Source: Zygnema cylindricum (lineage: Eukaryota > Streptophyta > Zygnematophyceae > Zygnematales > Zygnemataceae). Taken from it: a stretch of 54,166 nucleotides of DNA. A model generated the notes under the pieces. It made no database searches and was not told where the DNA came from. It saw only the letters and a list, made by a program, of their open reading frames with translations. The stretch covers positions 142,067 to 196,232 of the forward strand of contig JBBHKE010001307.1 in the NCBI GenBank assembly GCA_037447655.1, in the 5' to 3' direction. The translations under genes were made by a program, and so were the position numbers. Shown here one piece after another: positions 12,601 to 26,200 of this stretch (positions within the stretch are counted from its first letter, which is position 1; each line of letters begins with the position of its first letter).

Positions 12601-15600
12601 ACGCAGACATTGAGTTCCAGGATATGCGCAACTTCAATGGAGCCATGGCTGCTATTGTTGCAGCTCTACATGATCCTGATTTGCCAGTGAGAGTGGATTC
12701 GGTTGTGGCTTTGCGCTCTTTTGTGGAGACTGTAACAGGTGAGAGTTCTTTGGATATTACTAGTACCTTTATTTTAGAGCTGTGTACAGTAGTGTAGTTT
12801 ATAATTTTTATTGCGGGCACAAAGGAAGTTGTAGTGGACTGTCTATGCATTCTGTTGAAGGTAGTGAATTTTTTCTAAGGAAACTAGATGCTTTGTGTAT
12901 TAATGACAGCAGCGGTTATACTTGTGCACAAAATGTTTAATGTTGGTCATTGTTCTGAAGCAGGTTCGATGGCATGGATACATGCTATCGACATTAAGTG
13001 CTTGTTGAGATCCTATTAGCTATTTTACAGTAGTGAAGATGTTGAGTTTTTATGTAACATTTGCGACCACTTTTGAGACGTGCAGCCACTGTTGCCCTGT
13101 ATTTTGCGAGAACGATGAAATAGGGTTATCAATGGCCCTTTTTTTGTATGCCTTTACTTTAGGCACTGTCAATGGACTAGGTGGTCATATTGTCGCCACA
13201 TCATGTTTTCCAAAGCATAGACTGGATATACATCATGATACTGTAATAAGTATAGCCTGTATTACAGGGTAATTATGTGTAACAAATAAACTGGACGTAC
13301 TGCCAACTCCAGTATATTACTGTTGCCATGGGGATTACTCAAAACACAAACTAGACATGCAGAATTCTGGAAGTCTGTAATATCAGTATCTGTACTAAAG
13401 CTTACAGCGGGCAACTGTGGGATGGTCGAAAACAAAATCCCAAAAATAATGTGATTACTGTACTCTCAACACTGGCGTTAGGCTTTTTACTGTTTGTTTG
13501 GATTATTATACTGGGGTCCCGCGAGTAAAGCCAGCAATTTATGTATATTACTCGCAGTAATTTCAGTGGTTTAGGCTCGTAAAATTATCCTATTACACGA
13601 ATTTGATGTAGAGCACTTTGTTCAATGCATTTTCTCCGAATCAGGCGGACATCAAATGGCAATTTATCAAGTGTTTTTAGTTTTTATAAATCACCTAATG
13701 TACTTGAAGAATGAGGTGTTTGAACCTTAGATGATTGGTCAGACAGATTATTTGAAGATGATCTTTCAAAATTCCAGGCTCCTTCGAACATAATCCAGAT
13801 ATGTCTATGTGTTTATGATGACACAACATATAAGAAAATGTGAGATATGTAACTAGTAGTTCAGCACATTATGTGTTCGAACATTTTCTGGTATGTTGGT
13901 CTGATCTGAATTCAGTGTCCAACTTTTCCACGAGTTATTCAGTGAACCATGCATTTGATATAACACTGAGTCTAGTACACTTCAACTTGCGGTCAATCTT
14001 GTTTTTGAAATTGAAGTTGTCCTATTGTTCAATTCATCCTGGTTTTGAAATTATGTCTAATCAAAATTTCCAGTACGTTCTTACGGTATTCGGTTGGCTG
14101 TATATTACTGCATTCGGTGATTCTGTTTGTGTTTGGTTGATTTTGGTAAGTTTGGTAAGAGACACGATCCATGGCTGATCATCTGTTTGCGAGGACGTTT
14201 GTGCAGATTTGGACGAACTACGTGCTATCTTGCCCCAACTTCTGAATGGTAAAATTTTGATCCTACAATTTTAATCTGCAAAAAGCTTAATTGCTTTCAA
14301 TTAAATTTAATTTTGTAGTTGCTCAATTATAGTTGCTGGACTGCTGCCAAGCTCTCTAGCCCAAATCAATATGAACTCTAGTATGGCTGTTTTTGGGGAG
14401 TGGGTTATGTTCGACGGTAGGCAAGCAAGTAGTGGTTGTACTTTCCGATTGTATTTGTTAACAATTAGATTGTTTAGTACATGGCTTAACTGTCTGTAGT
14501 CCATGCTATCATGCTCTCATTCTTTTCTTGTATGTTTTGTTGTTTGCAGAATTTTTTAAGTTAATGAATGAGGTTGAGAATGAGGATCTTGTTTTCACTT
14601 TGGAGACAATTATCGAGAAATTCGGGGAGGAAATGGCTCCTTATGCTCTCGGCCTTGTCACAAATCTTGTTAGTTTCTCCTTCCTGATTTCTTTTCTGTT
14701 ACATCCCCTCATTCAATCATGCTTGTCCCAAGCTCTTTCTTTTTCTATCTTGCAGCTGTGAGGAGCCACCCTTTTTCAAGTCAAATGTTTGTCAGCTATT
14801 TGACTGATGCCTCTTAACCACTAGTTGTTTCCGGATTTGAGCTTTATTTCCTAAAGAAGACCTTAGAAGGTAATGGTAAGAAACAAAATCCTGCACATTA
14901 GTCCGTGTATCCCATTCGTACGACAAGGATATTTGTAGGCATTCACTTCTGAAGGTTTGGGTGTACATGGGATCCCATGCAGGCTAATACATTTTGGAAA
15001 TGTATGGATACTGAGGATGTTGATGATGAGGAGGATGAGCCAGGAGCTTTGGCAGCTATGGGCTGTCTGCGTGCCATTGGTACTATCTTGGAGTCCATCA
15101 GCTCGCTCCCTCATCTCTTCCCTCAATTGGAACCGACTCTTCTTCCTATAATGCACAAAATGCTTACGCCAGAGGGACAAGGTACAGTTCTTGATCTGTT
15201 CATTTCAACCATCACCATTCACTTGCTCCTGTTCTAGGATATGGCTCTGGAGAACCAGGCGCTCATATCTCGCACATATACCAAACTTGGCATTGCACCC
15301 GTTTTCTGGCCTCATTGATGAGGGCAATTAAAGCCGAGGTGCCTGATGGTAAACCTAGTGGCTTGGGAAGGTTTGTCAAAATTTTGGCCTGAATAGCCCC
15401 TGCTGCTGCAAGAAGTCAAGCAGGACGGTTCTCATTGTTTTATCATTTGTATAAATTGAAATTAATTAGTACTTTGTACTGCTTGTTTACATGGCAAATA
15501 TATGTTTTTCAAAATTGTATACCTGGCAACAATCTGGGGTCGAGATGGTATTCTTTCATTTATACTTTCCACATGGTTTCGATGTGCTTCATTACATCCC

Positions 15601-18600
15601 AGGCTTCTCTTGTCTCGTCACCCCTTCAGCTTTTGATCACCCCTTTCCATTCAACTTATCTGCTCATTTAGAAAGCCGATAATTTTCTGTGTACAGAAGT
15701 GTTGGAGGAGGTCCTGGAAATGGTTCAATACTACACTTATTTTTCACCAACAATATCACAACAAATGTGGACTGTCTGGCCACTCTTGATGACAGCCCTT
15801 GATGAATGGGCGCTTGATGACTTTGAAAGTATGGAACCTTCCACCCAGTCTTCCTCCATTTACTTTGTGAAGTAAAGTAGCATAGTTGTTGCCCTCTCCT
15901 TTTCCATGTCAAACATTTATAAGTTTTTTTTTAATAATCAGGGAAATTGACGGGAGTGGACATTGACAAGATTTATTTGATGGCATGAACAGATATTTTG
16001 GGGCCATTGGACAATTTTATTGCCAGAGGAACAGATCATTTTTTGACTTGCAAGCAGCCCAACTATCCAGAAAACTTGTTTCATGTAGTTGCAAAGGTGA
16101 GAAATGCTGACTAAATTCTTAGATTGTTCAGCTTATGTATCCGGTTTTATTGACATAATTTCCGAGAAGCAAGAGTTATGTTTGTATTGCATGTTTCTTA
16201 AGAAATCTATAATTGTGAAACGACGTGGCAACCATCGAGCATAGGTTTTGTGAGAAAGTTTTCACCTGTTTGTTTTTTTTTTGTAAAATATCACGTACCA
16301 TAAACACAGCTGTTCCATCAAGACATGGGAGGAATTAAGTCGAGGGAGTTCAAGAAAATGGTTGGGCTCTCAAGGTGAGGGGACCTGGGATGTCCAAATG
16401 GTTGGGCTCTCAAGGGGAGAGGAACTGATATGTTTATGTGTTTGTGATTTGTCGCCAGTTATTGAATAATGAGAAATATGACGATCCTGATCTTGAGCCT
16501 GCACCGAAACTTTTAGAGTCCGTTCTTCAAAACTGCCGTGGTCGCGTAGACGAGTGGGTGACTCCATATATTCAACTGGCTGTCACTAGATTGCGTCGTA
16601 CAAAAAAATATTACCTAAAGGATTTGTTGGTGGGCGTGGTAAGTGCTCTGCTGCTTTTTGTTTGTCAGTTTTGCTGGACAGTCACGATACCTACATAATC
16701 AATTTTTGTTTATTTTTGGAGAGTTTTATCGCCTGGATTATGCCATCCATGAAAAGGGTATTTAGAGTTTCTGTAGAGATTTCGAGTCATCTGATCGTGT
16801 GCAGATGTGGTTTTTAGCTGTCTTTTATAAGTTATGGTTACAGGGAGTATTTGTAATCTGTGTATATCACTTTGCCTGTTTGTTTTGAAGGACTAAGCAT
16901 TGGTTTGGAAATATGCACCTGCTGAAGCATGTTGACAACGCAGGAAAGATTTGTTACCTTCCTTTGCTTGCCATGATTGTTTGTTATGCTTTGGCAATGA
17001 TCTGCTTTGATCGGTTGTTACTCACTCTTCTCCTTTGTTCTTTCTCCAATACCAGGTGGCTAATGCACTATATTACAACCCAAGTCTTGCTCTTAAAGCA
17101 CTTCAAGAGATGAATGCTGTGGGAGAAATTTTTCACATCTGGCTACAAATGCTGTATGCAGCACATAAAAATGGAAAAGCCATTCATTTTAAAAGGTGAC
17201 AGAAACTTCAGAACAGGAGTAGCTGGAAAAATTTAGTTTGTCTTCGGTTCTTTCTTGTCTATTCCAAAATGAAGAACGCGTAGGAGATTTGTAAATCAGT
17301 AAATCTGTCAGTCACTTCTTCTGTATGTATTTATTTCACTCTTCATATTCCTGATATAGCTGGCTCTTGTAAGCAATTAAAAAATGTTGGAGTATTTAGA
17401 ATGAATATGTATACAGTAATGAAGGTATGGTAATAGCTGTGAGGCAGAATTTTGTTACAATTGAGGAGTTTAGGAGTATGTATTGACAAGCTGTTTTTTT
17501 TTCACTTGTATGTTTGCAGAGAACATGATAAAAAGGTTTGCGTGTTAGGTCTAACTTCAATGCTCCAAGTTCCAGGAGAATTACTTCCTGGAGAAGTGCA
17601 AGTGGGTCTCACACAGGTTGTCAAGGCAATATTGAAGTTGCTGGTCGAATACAAAAAACAGCAAGAATGTAAGGCCAAAATGTTATATGGGACAGATTAA
17701 TAGCATGGATGTGAAATTTAAACAAGGTCCTTCTTAAATGCCTGCCATTCACATGAGATTTAATATTTTGAGATTTGAAATACCGAGGGGTATGCGAAAA
17801 ATCATTGACCTCAAATTGTTCATGTTCAATTATACTGAGCGGTGTGGTGTGGTGATGTGTTATCCCACTTTCCTTCAGCACTCCGATGTATGGTATGGGA
17901 GCAATCTTGACTTCTATATGCTGAATGTTGATCAATAATTTTGATGGATGCGTTTGGCACGTGTGTGGATGTTTTGTTTAGGCACTTGTTCATATAAATA
18001 GCCAGGAGTTTCTTTGTGGAATGTTGAAATTTTGTGGCACCTTCTGTAGTCAGACCAGATGCTATATCGCACATCATGAGACCAATTGTCAGACGTAGAC
18101 CCGATTGTCTGTTATTTGAAATTCAAGTTGGGTTCTTAATGTTACCTTTTCAATGTCGTTATAGTATGGTTGTGACTAAGAGTTTTCATGAAGATTGAGA
18201 TAATCTGGGCGAGTTGGTGTAGTGGCTGCAAAGAGGGAAGAAGAAGAGGAGGATGAAGAGCTCTCAGATGACGAAGACTGGGCAGAAGATGAAGATGATG
18301 AAGAGGGCGAAGAAGGAGAGTCCAATTTCAGCCAGCTCTCTAAAAAGGTGTGGAGAAACATGAGAATCTGAGTGGCTTTTGAGTTATGGTTTTTCTCTGG
18401 TCATAAGATAAGTGCTTGAAAGTGGATTGCTCATGGTCTCAGCAGCAGGAGATGGAAGTGGAACGATGACTTGAGTGTAAACAAACAATGAGACGTTGTG
18501 CATTTAGCTGTTAGCATCTGATGCTGACGGATTCTGTTCAGTAGATGGAGACTGATGGCAGGTTTGAAATCGTGAGCTCTTACAGGCAAGCAAGTGGTTG

Positions 18601-19216
18601 TCTGAAGAGGACGATGACTCAGACACCGACTTTACGGATGAAGAAGAGTTCCAGTGCCCCATCGACAATGTGGACCCTTTCATATTCTTTACGGAAACTA
18701 TGCAAGGTGAGAAACATGCTTCGCTAGTTTCTCAAGGCAGGTTTGAGGTTTATCACCTAGTCCCAAGCTGCTCACAGCACTACCTGTGTCATAACTAATA
18801 ACCGACAGCTTTGTAGACTTGTATTCAAAAAACTTGTGACTACAGTGGCATTGGTATGCCATAGACTCGTCTTTAACCTGGGAACCTATCATACTTGATG
18901 TAACGAGTCAGTCCTTTCTGTTTGGACGAATTATGCTCTCCTGTATTTTCACCATGCATAAGGTTTTGCAGGATTGCTCATCGCTCTACTGGCATATATG
19001 ACTGACTGCACATACTTTTCCCTGTTTACAGCCATTTCAGGAAGAGATGTGAACCAGTTTCAGGTCCTCACCGGAGGTCTCGATTTCCAACATCAAGCCA
19101 TGGCCCACAGTGTCGCCCAACACGCCGAGGAGCGTAGGAAGCAAATAGAGGCGTCAAAATTGGAAGAATCGGCGAAGGAGAATGCTGATTCACTAAACAG
19201 AGGGTTACAACATTAA
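6665..19216 (+). CDS. SAD2: Importin-beta family nuclear transport receptor (SAD2 / importin-7/8-like), 22 exons
   Basis: Ran-dependent karyopherin that carries cargo through nuclear pores. Exons: 6665-6754, 6966-7110, 7598-7679, 8270-8428, 8682-8844, 9295-9479, 9860-10036, 10353-10498, 10927-11050, 11621-11801, 12579-12738, 14207-14248, 14550-14668, 14983-15181, 15697-15828, 15993-16096, 16459-16638, 17056-17195, 17520-17668, 18223-18347, 18586-18706, 19032-19216. All junctions are GT-AG and the sum is 3108 nt, one frame of 1035 aa, the usual length for plant SAD2. The N-terminus ([20 protein letters not shown]) and [16 protein letters not shown] fit the importin-beta N-terminal domain. HEAT-repeat landmarks follow in family order: [75 protein letters not shown]. 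An acidic tract (exon 20) and a C-terminal [11 protein letters not shown] block close the protein. Orthology to SAD2 is inferred from the full-length pattern. Confidence 0.95.
10465..10602 (+). repeat. Tandem duplication of the 3' end of importin exon 8 with its splice donor
   Basis: GAAGATCCACATGAATATGTCC starts at 10465 in exon 8 and recurs at 10534, a period of 69 nt. Both copies continue through AAAGGATA(C/T)GGTGTGCCCCTTC and a T-rich run ending TTTTTTA. Copy 1 supplies the exon end and the GT donor used in the model (10499). Copy 2 begins right after a TTTAG, so it resembles a mini-exon with its own acceptor and donor. It differs from copy 1 at a few bases (for example CCAAAAAGGATATGG). 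Confidence 0.85.
12739..14206 (+). other. Longest importin intron (intron 11), no internal gene seen
   Basis: 1468-nt GT-AG intron between the exon ending GAGACTGTAACAG and the 42-nt exon 12. It is AT-rich, with no open frame of coding character, no recognisable transposon ends and no convincing small RNA. Confidence 0.6.
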
Positions 19217-20920
19217 CAAACAACCAGGTATCGGGGGGCTCTGGAGTAGAGATAGTCATTTTAGTGGATGGTAGAACAGAGATTATTTTTAATCAGTAAA
19301 ATTGTGGATCTTGCAAATTTGTGTTTGCTATTATGTCGGCGACTACCCAGCTCGGTACGGAGCCGTGCACGGCGGGCGGGAGGGAGGGAGGGGTGCTGTT
19401 TTCAAAAAGTGGAATAAAAGAGTATCTGGTTACAACGTCCCAGTTGATGAGAGTTAGGTCTAGTTTCGATTTCGTAGGTACAATAGGCACGTGCAATTTG
19501 ACTGGTTCGTTGATGTACTTTGGAGAAATGAATTCATACACAGACTTTTGGAGCGAATAAATGTCAACTCTGAGTGTATACTATGTGCTGGCGTGGTGCG
19601 TTTGTCCACTTTTTGCAGAAACCTTTGGTGAAATACCGAGGCTCTTTTGCTGACTTTTTCGTTGTCAACTGTTTGTTTGGTTGTTTTTTTGTCAATTCTT
19701 TGGTATTCGTTTTTTGACTATTCCTTTCTTTTGTTACCATGTAGTCTAATAGTGTACCATTGCGGTGGTTTAGTAAAGCTTTTGGTGTATTTGTAGGGAG
19801 GTGCAAATCTCTGGCTTTTTCTGGCGTGGGTCTATTCTGCGTTTTACAGCACACTGGGTCGGGGTATGTGATTTTAGCTGGTGCTCATATCGTTTGCCTT
19901 TTTTTCGTATAAATCTATGCTAGGACATAATCCAGTCTATAATTTTATAGACAGTGTTTTGTTTACATCGCTGCTGAACAGCCAATCCCACGGCTCTTTT
20001 TACTTTGAAGTGTGTCGGAGTGTTTTTGCTGAAATTTTCCTGAGATGGCAACTGTGATGTCACGCAGTTGTGGTTTTAGTGTTTTTGGAAATACAAGGAA
20101 ATTGGATAAAAACCGGAATCCTTTCATTTTTCTGCAAGCTGGTAGATTGTCCCTGTTTTTAGTAACCAGAAGTGGTCATTTCAAGGTCGTCTTCAATGAT
20201 TGGGCGGTTTATTGCTTAAGGATTTACGGTTATAAATTACCCAATCATTAAAGTCGACCTAAAATGTTCACACATTGAGATGTGCACTAAAGCTTTTTAA
20301 TGGACTTACTTTGTTTTCTAAGGTTGTCTTTACATGGAAGGCAACATTAGTTTATCTTTACATGGAAGGCAACATTAGTTGAGAAACGAACAGTCAAAAG
20401 AAAGGAAAGAAACAAAAGCCAAAAACAGTGTTATGGTGTTTGCCAACAACCTAATGCTCTCCCCCTTGTGAGGATCGAAGTAAGACTTCTGAGCTATGAG
20501 GAAGACTCGGAAGTAGTTGAGTATCGGGAGGCTGTTTGAAAAAGTGACTAAGAGTCCCCTTGCGTTTTTGTTTCATATTCAGAGTCCACCTCAAAACAAT
20601 AAAAACAAATGGAATATTGCGTCGCTCAAAGCATACTTCTCTTAGACACGTCCACCAAAAGTAACAAATGAATATGGTGACAGGATGAAACGAATGCCTG
20701 AAAGTATGAATAAGCCAAATATATTTATCATCGTAGAGTTGTGCCATGGGAGCCCTAAAAAGGCAGTTTACAGGGATGAGAGACTTAAAACCTGTGCGAT
20801 ATAAAACTTTGCTGAGTCGGCGCGTGTGAGGCTACTAGCGAATCCTGTCGCAGTGTGAATATGCAAAAACCCATTGGCTCCTGCCAGCTTGGGCGTTCAC
20901 ACGTGTAACGGTGCTACAGA
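19217..20920. other. Intergenic region between importin and VDAC genes
   Basis: Contains the importin 3' flank and no recognisable gene. The only structured item is a tandem duplication of 28 bases, 20327-20354 and 20355-20382 (TCTTTACATGGAAGGCAACA and on), 27 of 28 identical. Confidence 0.5.
20327..20382. repeat. 28-bp tandem duplication
   Basis: Two adjacent 28-base copies starting TCTTTACATGGAAGG, differing at one base near the end. Intergenic; no function suggested. Confidence 0.8.
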
Positions 20921-20924
20921 ATAA

Positions 20925-21035
20925 CTGTACTGTACTGTAGTCCAGTATTGTACCTCGTCGCGTCACACAGAATCCTCCGTCTGCGCGCCGTCAAAATGAA
21001 AAGAATTAGTACAGTCGTAATCAGTACAGTACTGT
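20925..21035. promoter_or_regulatory. TACTGTA/CAGTAC repeats upstream of the VDAC gene
   Basis: CTGTACTGTACTGTAG at 20925-20940 and CAGTACAGTACTGT at about 21022-21035 lie roughly 200-300 bases before the VDAC start codon. The motif matches that upstream of the importin, TEL and LRR genes. A promoter role is inferred from the recurrence only. Confidence 0.35.
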
Positions 21036-21229
21036 CCCAATTTAGTATTAGAAAAATGAAAAACGCTGATACTGGTTTACGGTATCTATGTAGCACACAT
21101 TCCTTTTAGCATCATCTTCACTTCGACTCACACTCACATATCCTGGTTTTAGTCTTGCATTGTGCGGCTCTTCGGAAGGTCTTCTTTCTTTCCTTGACCG
21201 TTGTATATTGTTTCGTGTTAAGCAAGGCA

Positions 21230-23247
21230 ATGGGGAGAGTACACAGCCCTGGTTCATATCACGACATTGGGAAGAAAGTTAAAGGTAAAGGCTCATTTTA
21301 GGGTTATGTGTCATGTGGTTATTGTATGAATCTTGTAGAAGCGGCTGACTGTTTTACTCTACAAATTTCATCATGTGTTTGTTTTTCCTTTTTATCTTGC
21401 TGTTATTCTTTTTCACTAGGAATGATTAGAAATGTTTCTATATGTTTATCTATGGCTTCAGCTGATTTGTTCTGTCACTGTTGAATCCAAGATTGTTTCG
21501 CAAGCGACACTCAGATATTTTATTTTAATGTAATCTTTTGTTCTGTCTGGTTACAGATCTTCTTAACAGGGATTTCAACTACGACCAGAAATTCACTTTC
21601 TCTTCAACCACTGCGACTGGTGTCGTGAGTTGCTTGTCCGCACAGCTGACTGATTTCTGCTTTGTTTGGAATAAGATCTTAACTGCTTTGTTTTTTCTCG
21701 CTCCTCATTCGTCTGTCCTCCTGTTTGCCAGACTTTCCACAACTCAGGAGTGAAAAAGGGCGACGAGCTTTACAGTGATGTTAAGACAGAATTCAAGTAC
21801 AAGCATGTCAAGTCTGAGATTAAAGTGGATACAAAGTCGAAGGTGAGTTACTGTATTCTTTCTGATTGTTGGTTTAGAGTATTTCCTTGAAAGATGTGCT
21901 TTTGCGCTCCTTTTGATCTTCAAACTCGTCAATAGAAATGTCATTTGGTCTTAGGTGACTTTTATTTTCTTCTGTTTGTAGTAGACCACATGTTGCTAGT
22001 ATCTTGTTCCTGTTCCTGGTAGGGTTTGGAAACTTTTGTATTGAGCATAGTTGTTCATCGTGCATTGTCTTATACAGGTTCATGGCTCATTTACTCTCGA
22101 GGAACTAACTCCTGCTGTGAAGGCTACTCTGAGCGGCAATTTTGCTGATCAGAAGTCTGCCAAGGTAACGACTTTTTACCCTTATTGTTGTCGGGCTATC
22201 TTAAAACTCAGGCTCTTTAGGCACTTCTTTATCCGGAGGTTTGTGCTGGGTATTTTTTCAGAAGGGACAATTCATTTATCGTGTACTATTTGAAGGCTAT
22301 TTTAGTTCACCAAGCTGAAAATTTCAGGGTTAATACTTTTCTATCACTGGTGACCAGTTACGCAGATGTAGTATATTGTCATTAGATTGCTTGATGCATC
22401 TTTGTCTGCTTGGTACAGCAGGCTTGGTTCGCAAGTCTGGTTGGAATATCAAGACTGACTGGACGAGAAACCTAATTGTGTAGACTATGTAAAACTGGTT
22501 TGTGATTAACTTTAATGGCTGTCTCCGTGTGCGCAGGCGGAGATCGTTTATGCACATGAGTATGCTCACATTATCAGTAGCATTGGACTAACTGCCCAGC
22601 CAGTGGTTGAAGGATCTGTCACATTTGGTTCTCAAGGTGTAGTTTTTGGTGTTGAGGGAGGCTATGACACCGCCACAAACAAGCCTACAAAGTATAACTT
22701 TGCAGTGGGGGTGACAAAGAAAGACTTTTCCGCAGCCCTGATTTTGTGAGTGTTCCTTTTCACCTTTGCGCTGTAGGTATGTTTTGTTTTCTGAATGGCT
22801 TGTCGTAAGTAAGCATAGTTGGCAGCTCAATTTTGGGCGTTTTCATCTGCTGAACTCATGCCTGCATCTTTTTTTAGCATGTAGAATGTATGCAAACAGA
22901 TCTGGATTGTTTTGAAAAAATTGCGGTTTGCAAAACTATTTGGCAGGGCTGACAAGGCGGATACAATCAAGGCGTCGTACTTGCATACCTTGAGCCACAC
23001 TTCATCCATTGGTGTCGAGATAGCGCATAAGTTTGCAAAGAATGACATCACGTTCACAGCTGGAGCATCATACAAAATTGATCCTTTGACAACCTCTAAG
23101 ATTCGCCTCAACAACCGTGGGAGCATTGCTGCTTTGGTGCAGCACGAGTTTAGGCCAAAATCTACCTTCACTGTCTCGGGAGAGGTCGATTCTAAGGCTC
23201 TGGACAAGAGTGCAAAGGTTGGCTTTGCCCTGAACTTGAAGCCATGA
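21230..23247 (+). CDS. VDAC: Mitochondrial outer-membrane porin (voltage-dependent anion channel), 6 exons
   Basis: Beta-barrel channel of the mitochondrial outer membrane, passing metabolites such as ATP/ADP. Exons: 21230-21284, 21557-21624, 21732-21842, 22078-22164, 22537-22745, 22947-23247. The sum is 831 nt, giving 276 aa, the usual length of plant VDACs; all introns are GT-AG. The start is chosen because MGRVHSPGSYHDIGKKVKDL fits the plant N-terminal helix (PGxYxDIGKKxxDLL). DYD-like GGYDTATNKPTKYNFAVGV, the eukaryotic porin signature YKIDPLTTSKIRLNN near residue 219, and the C-terminus FTVSGEVDSKALDKSAKVG all match the plant-type family. There is no cleavable targeting peptide, as expected for beta-barrel proteins. 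The six-exon layout agrees with what I recall for plant VDAC genes. Confidence 0.96.
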
Positions 23248-26200
23248 ATTGTTTATTAGGGTGACACTGCCTTTGGTTCATAGTTAAGAAGCGATGTTTT
23301 TTTTTCTTCCATGGCAAACGAGAGGATAACCTTGTGGCTGTGAGAAGATGATGCTCCATCAAGTAGTGAGCTTGGTGGTTTGCTTTCAGAAGTGTTTTGA
23401 AGTTGCAAGAATAATTGCTTCCATCAGTAGCGCAGGAAGTAACTTGCACGGTTCAATATGTGTCGTATCTAGATTTTTTTTTTCCAGTCCAGAAACACTA
23501 CCTTTGGTTCCAAGCCCACCAGAGTCGGCAATTGCAGCCAGCAAGTGTACACTTTGAGGGTTAATAATTTTTGATCCAATTATGACATGTGGATCGGGTG
23601 GAGGTTTTGGGTGTATACTTTCTCTTTGTTTCTTGTGCTCTTCAAATTTTGGAAAATTTCTGGTCTCAATTTCCTGAGTACTGTATGCCTCCATTTTTTT
23701 AAAGTAATCTACACCATGAATCTTTATTAAAGAAATTATTAGCGAGTGTTTCAGTTCCGAATGAGGTGGCTGCTTTTGCACGGCTTGAAGAGTTTTCAGT
23801 AAGGAAAAATTTAGTAGTATTATTGATACTGTTTTAGGTTTGAGGGTGATATTTAGGGCCAGCGATGTTGTGTCATTGACGCTAATTACGATACTCGATA
23901 TACTTTAGTATCAGAAAATCAATGAAGTAACTGCCTAGTCTGTGTGTGAATCTTGTTTTACAACGACATGGTTGTATTCACCACAACAATATTTATTGTG
24001 TTTGCTTATGCTAATCTAGTTGCCTTGGGTTTCATATTCCGTTACAAGCGTTCCCTGAGGATATATGAGACCCCTAGAGTAGAATACCATAAAACTGCCT
24101 GGCTGGGTTGGAGGATTTTTTTTTTGCTTTTAGAAACCCTGGTATGGATACTTTCTAGGAAATTATGAAACACTCTGAAAGACTCTTGTGGATTGCCCCC
24201 TGAAGAAACATATTTACTCTAGTGTCTCAAAATCTTGACTACATATTTTAATCATAGCACAATTAGTTCTCCAGTCAGTTGTCTCCAAGCCCATTCCTTA
24301 GGCTCTAGTGCGACGCAAGGGTTACATTATCCATGAATGAATGAATGTGACACTTTATTTGGAAGGCAACTGGAACTCCGGTCGAATTGTTCATGGCATT
24401 CAGTTTCTGTTTAAAAAAATGACGAAAATGCGTAAAGAAAAAACGGGAGTGTTACACTGAAGACATATTGAGAAAATAACAGGGGGGGTGAAAGATCAAA
24501 TGAGGCTAAAGGGTCAAAAAGCAACATACAAAGATGGCTATCTGAAAGGTTATGTCATGGCAATCAATATCCAAGAGAAATGTAGTCTGGAGGGAAATGG
24601 TCCACAAGGCTAATTTTGTATGTGTGTGTGTGTTGTCAACTACTAAAGGTCGTCCTAGAAAGTCGACTTTATGAGTGCACATCCCATATAAGGAGAAACT
24701 CCGAGCCTGTTGATGAATAAAAAGCTCGTACGAATGGGACAATTGTTGATTAAAAATACATGTAACAGACTGAATAAAAAAGCCCGATGGTAAACCATCT
24801 GAGTCCAGGGGTCCAAAAGTGGTGGCATGGCCAAGACTGAAAACTACAAGTACGGCAACATAAAATAAAAAAAGCAATGTGAACACACGAAAATGGAAGT
24901 GAAATAAAGCACTCGAACCGAAAAATAGAAACACGGCAACTCACTTAAACCAAAACTACAACCCCAACCCCCACATAATTAAATATCTACGAAAAGAACC
25001 TCGTAAGTTCCCCCAACCCAGCTTTTTTCTAATTCTTAGTATAGGACGGATTATGCCCAATCACCTACAAGTTATGCGGCCTGAGCTTGGGGCAAACGCC
25101 TCCAAACGCCTCCAATATGGCCTTCATTCAATACTAGGATTTTTGTTTTTTTATTTTTATTTATTATTTGTTTCTGATACTTTGCCAAGGAATTCCTTCA
25201 GTACTGGGATTTTCAATACTTATCCAAATTTCAGAAGCTTGGGGCAAACGCCTCCTAGCAAACATCTCAAAACCAAGTTATCAAGAATAAAAACTCGTAG
25301 TCCATACCAATGGGTCCTCCCACTGGGAGATGAGGAGAAGTGAAGAGTGTATAAATAAAAGTATCTCTATTTGACTTAAGAGGCTCAAATGAGAGGCTTG
25401 AATGAAAGGAGGCAAGGAGGAGGTAACAAAAAAAACATTCTTAGGGTTTCGACGAAGCGAGGTTACAAAGTTGAACCGCTTATATTGGTCAAAAAAGTTC
25501 ACAAGTACGATAAAAACGAATTGCACGCCGGAAGGAGAAAAAAACAGCGAAAGAATGATTAAAAGCATAGATGAAACACAAAATACTTTGTCCTCTTATG
25601 TAAGGAAAAAGGAGTTTTGGAGTCCCCTCAAAGATGTCGAACGGGGGAGGGGAATTTGTTGCACATGGAGCCATTCATAGAAGGAATGTCCCATTTGGGC
25701 ATAATATATATTCCATATGGTGGTTATCAAAAAGAGATGAAAAAAAAAGTGGTTAAAAAAGGTGTTCTATGTGAGAATGCGTTATTAAGAAATAGTTCGT
25801 TTTGCGAACAGCCGCAATAAAAAAGCATGTAGATTTAAATCCTTTCGATGTTTTTCCTTTTGTTTTTTCTTTTACCGTTTGTATTCTTCAAACGAATGTC
25901 GCAAAAGTTGTTCACTTCCAAAAGGGAAAAATTGCCCAAAACAAAAAAATATGTAGAAGAAAAGGAAAAAAAAAATGGTGTTGATGATCACGGGGTAGGC
26001 CCGTAATCTCTTTCTTTAACATTGACATTTTTTTTTATATCTCTTTCTTTGGTCCACCATACCTTACCTCCAAGAATGTTACCTCTAAACACACTTTATC
26101 TCAGTCTTTATATGCCGATAAAATATATAAGTTTTATGGTTTTAGTATTCAAAAATTTTCACCTGTCCTGCCTAAAATCCTTTTAGGAAAATTGTACCAT

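Noticed and set aside
13811-13905. Possible C/D-box snoRNA in importin intron 11 (ATGATGA ... CTGA)
   Set aside because: No terminal stem, no C'/D' pair and no identifiable guide; the boxes are short enough to occur by chance.
24506-24934. Minus-strand 142-aa hydrophobic frame
   Set aside because: AT-rich, Phe/Leu-biased, no family resemblance, no exon neighbours.
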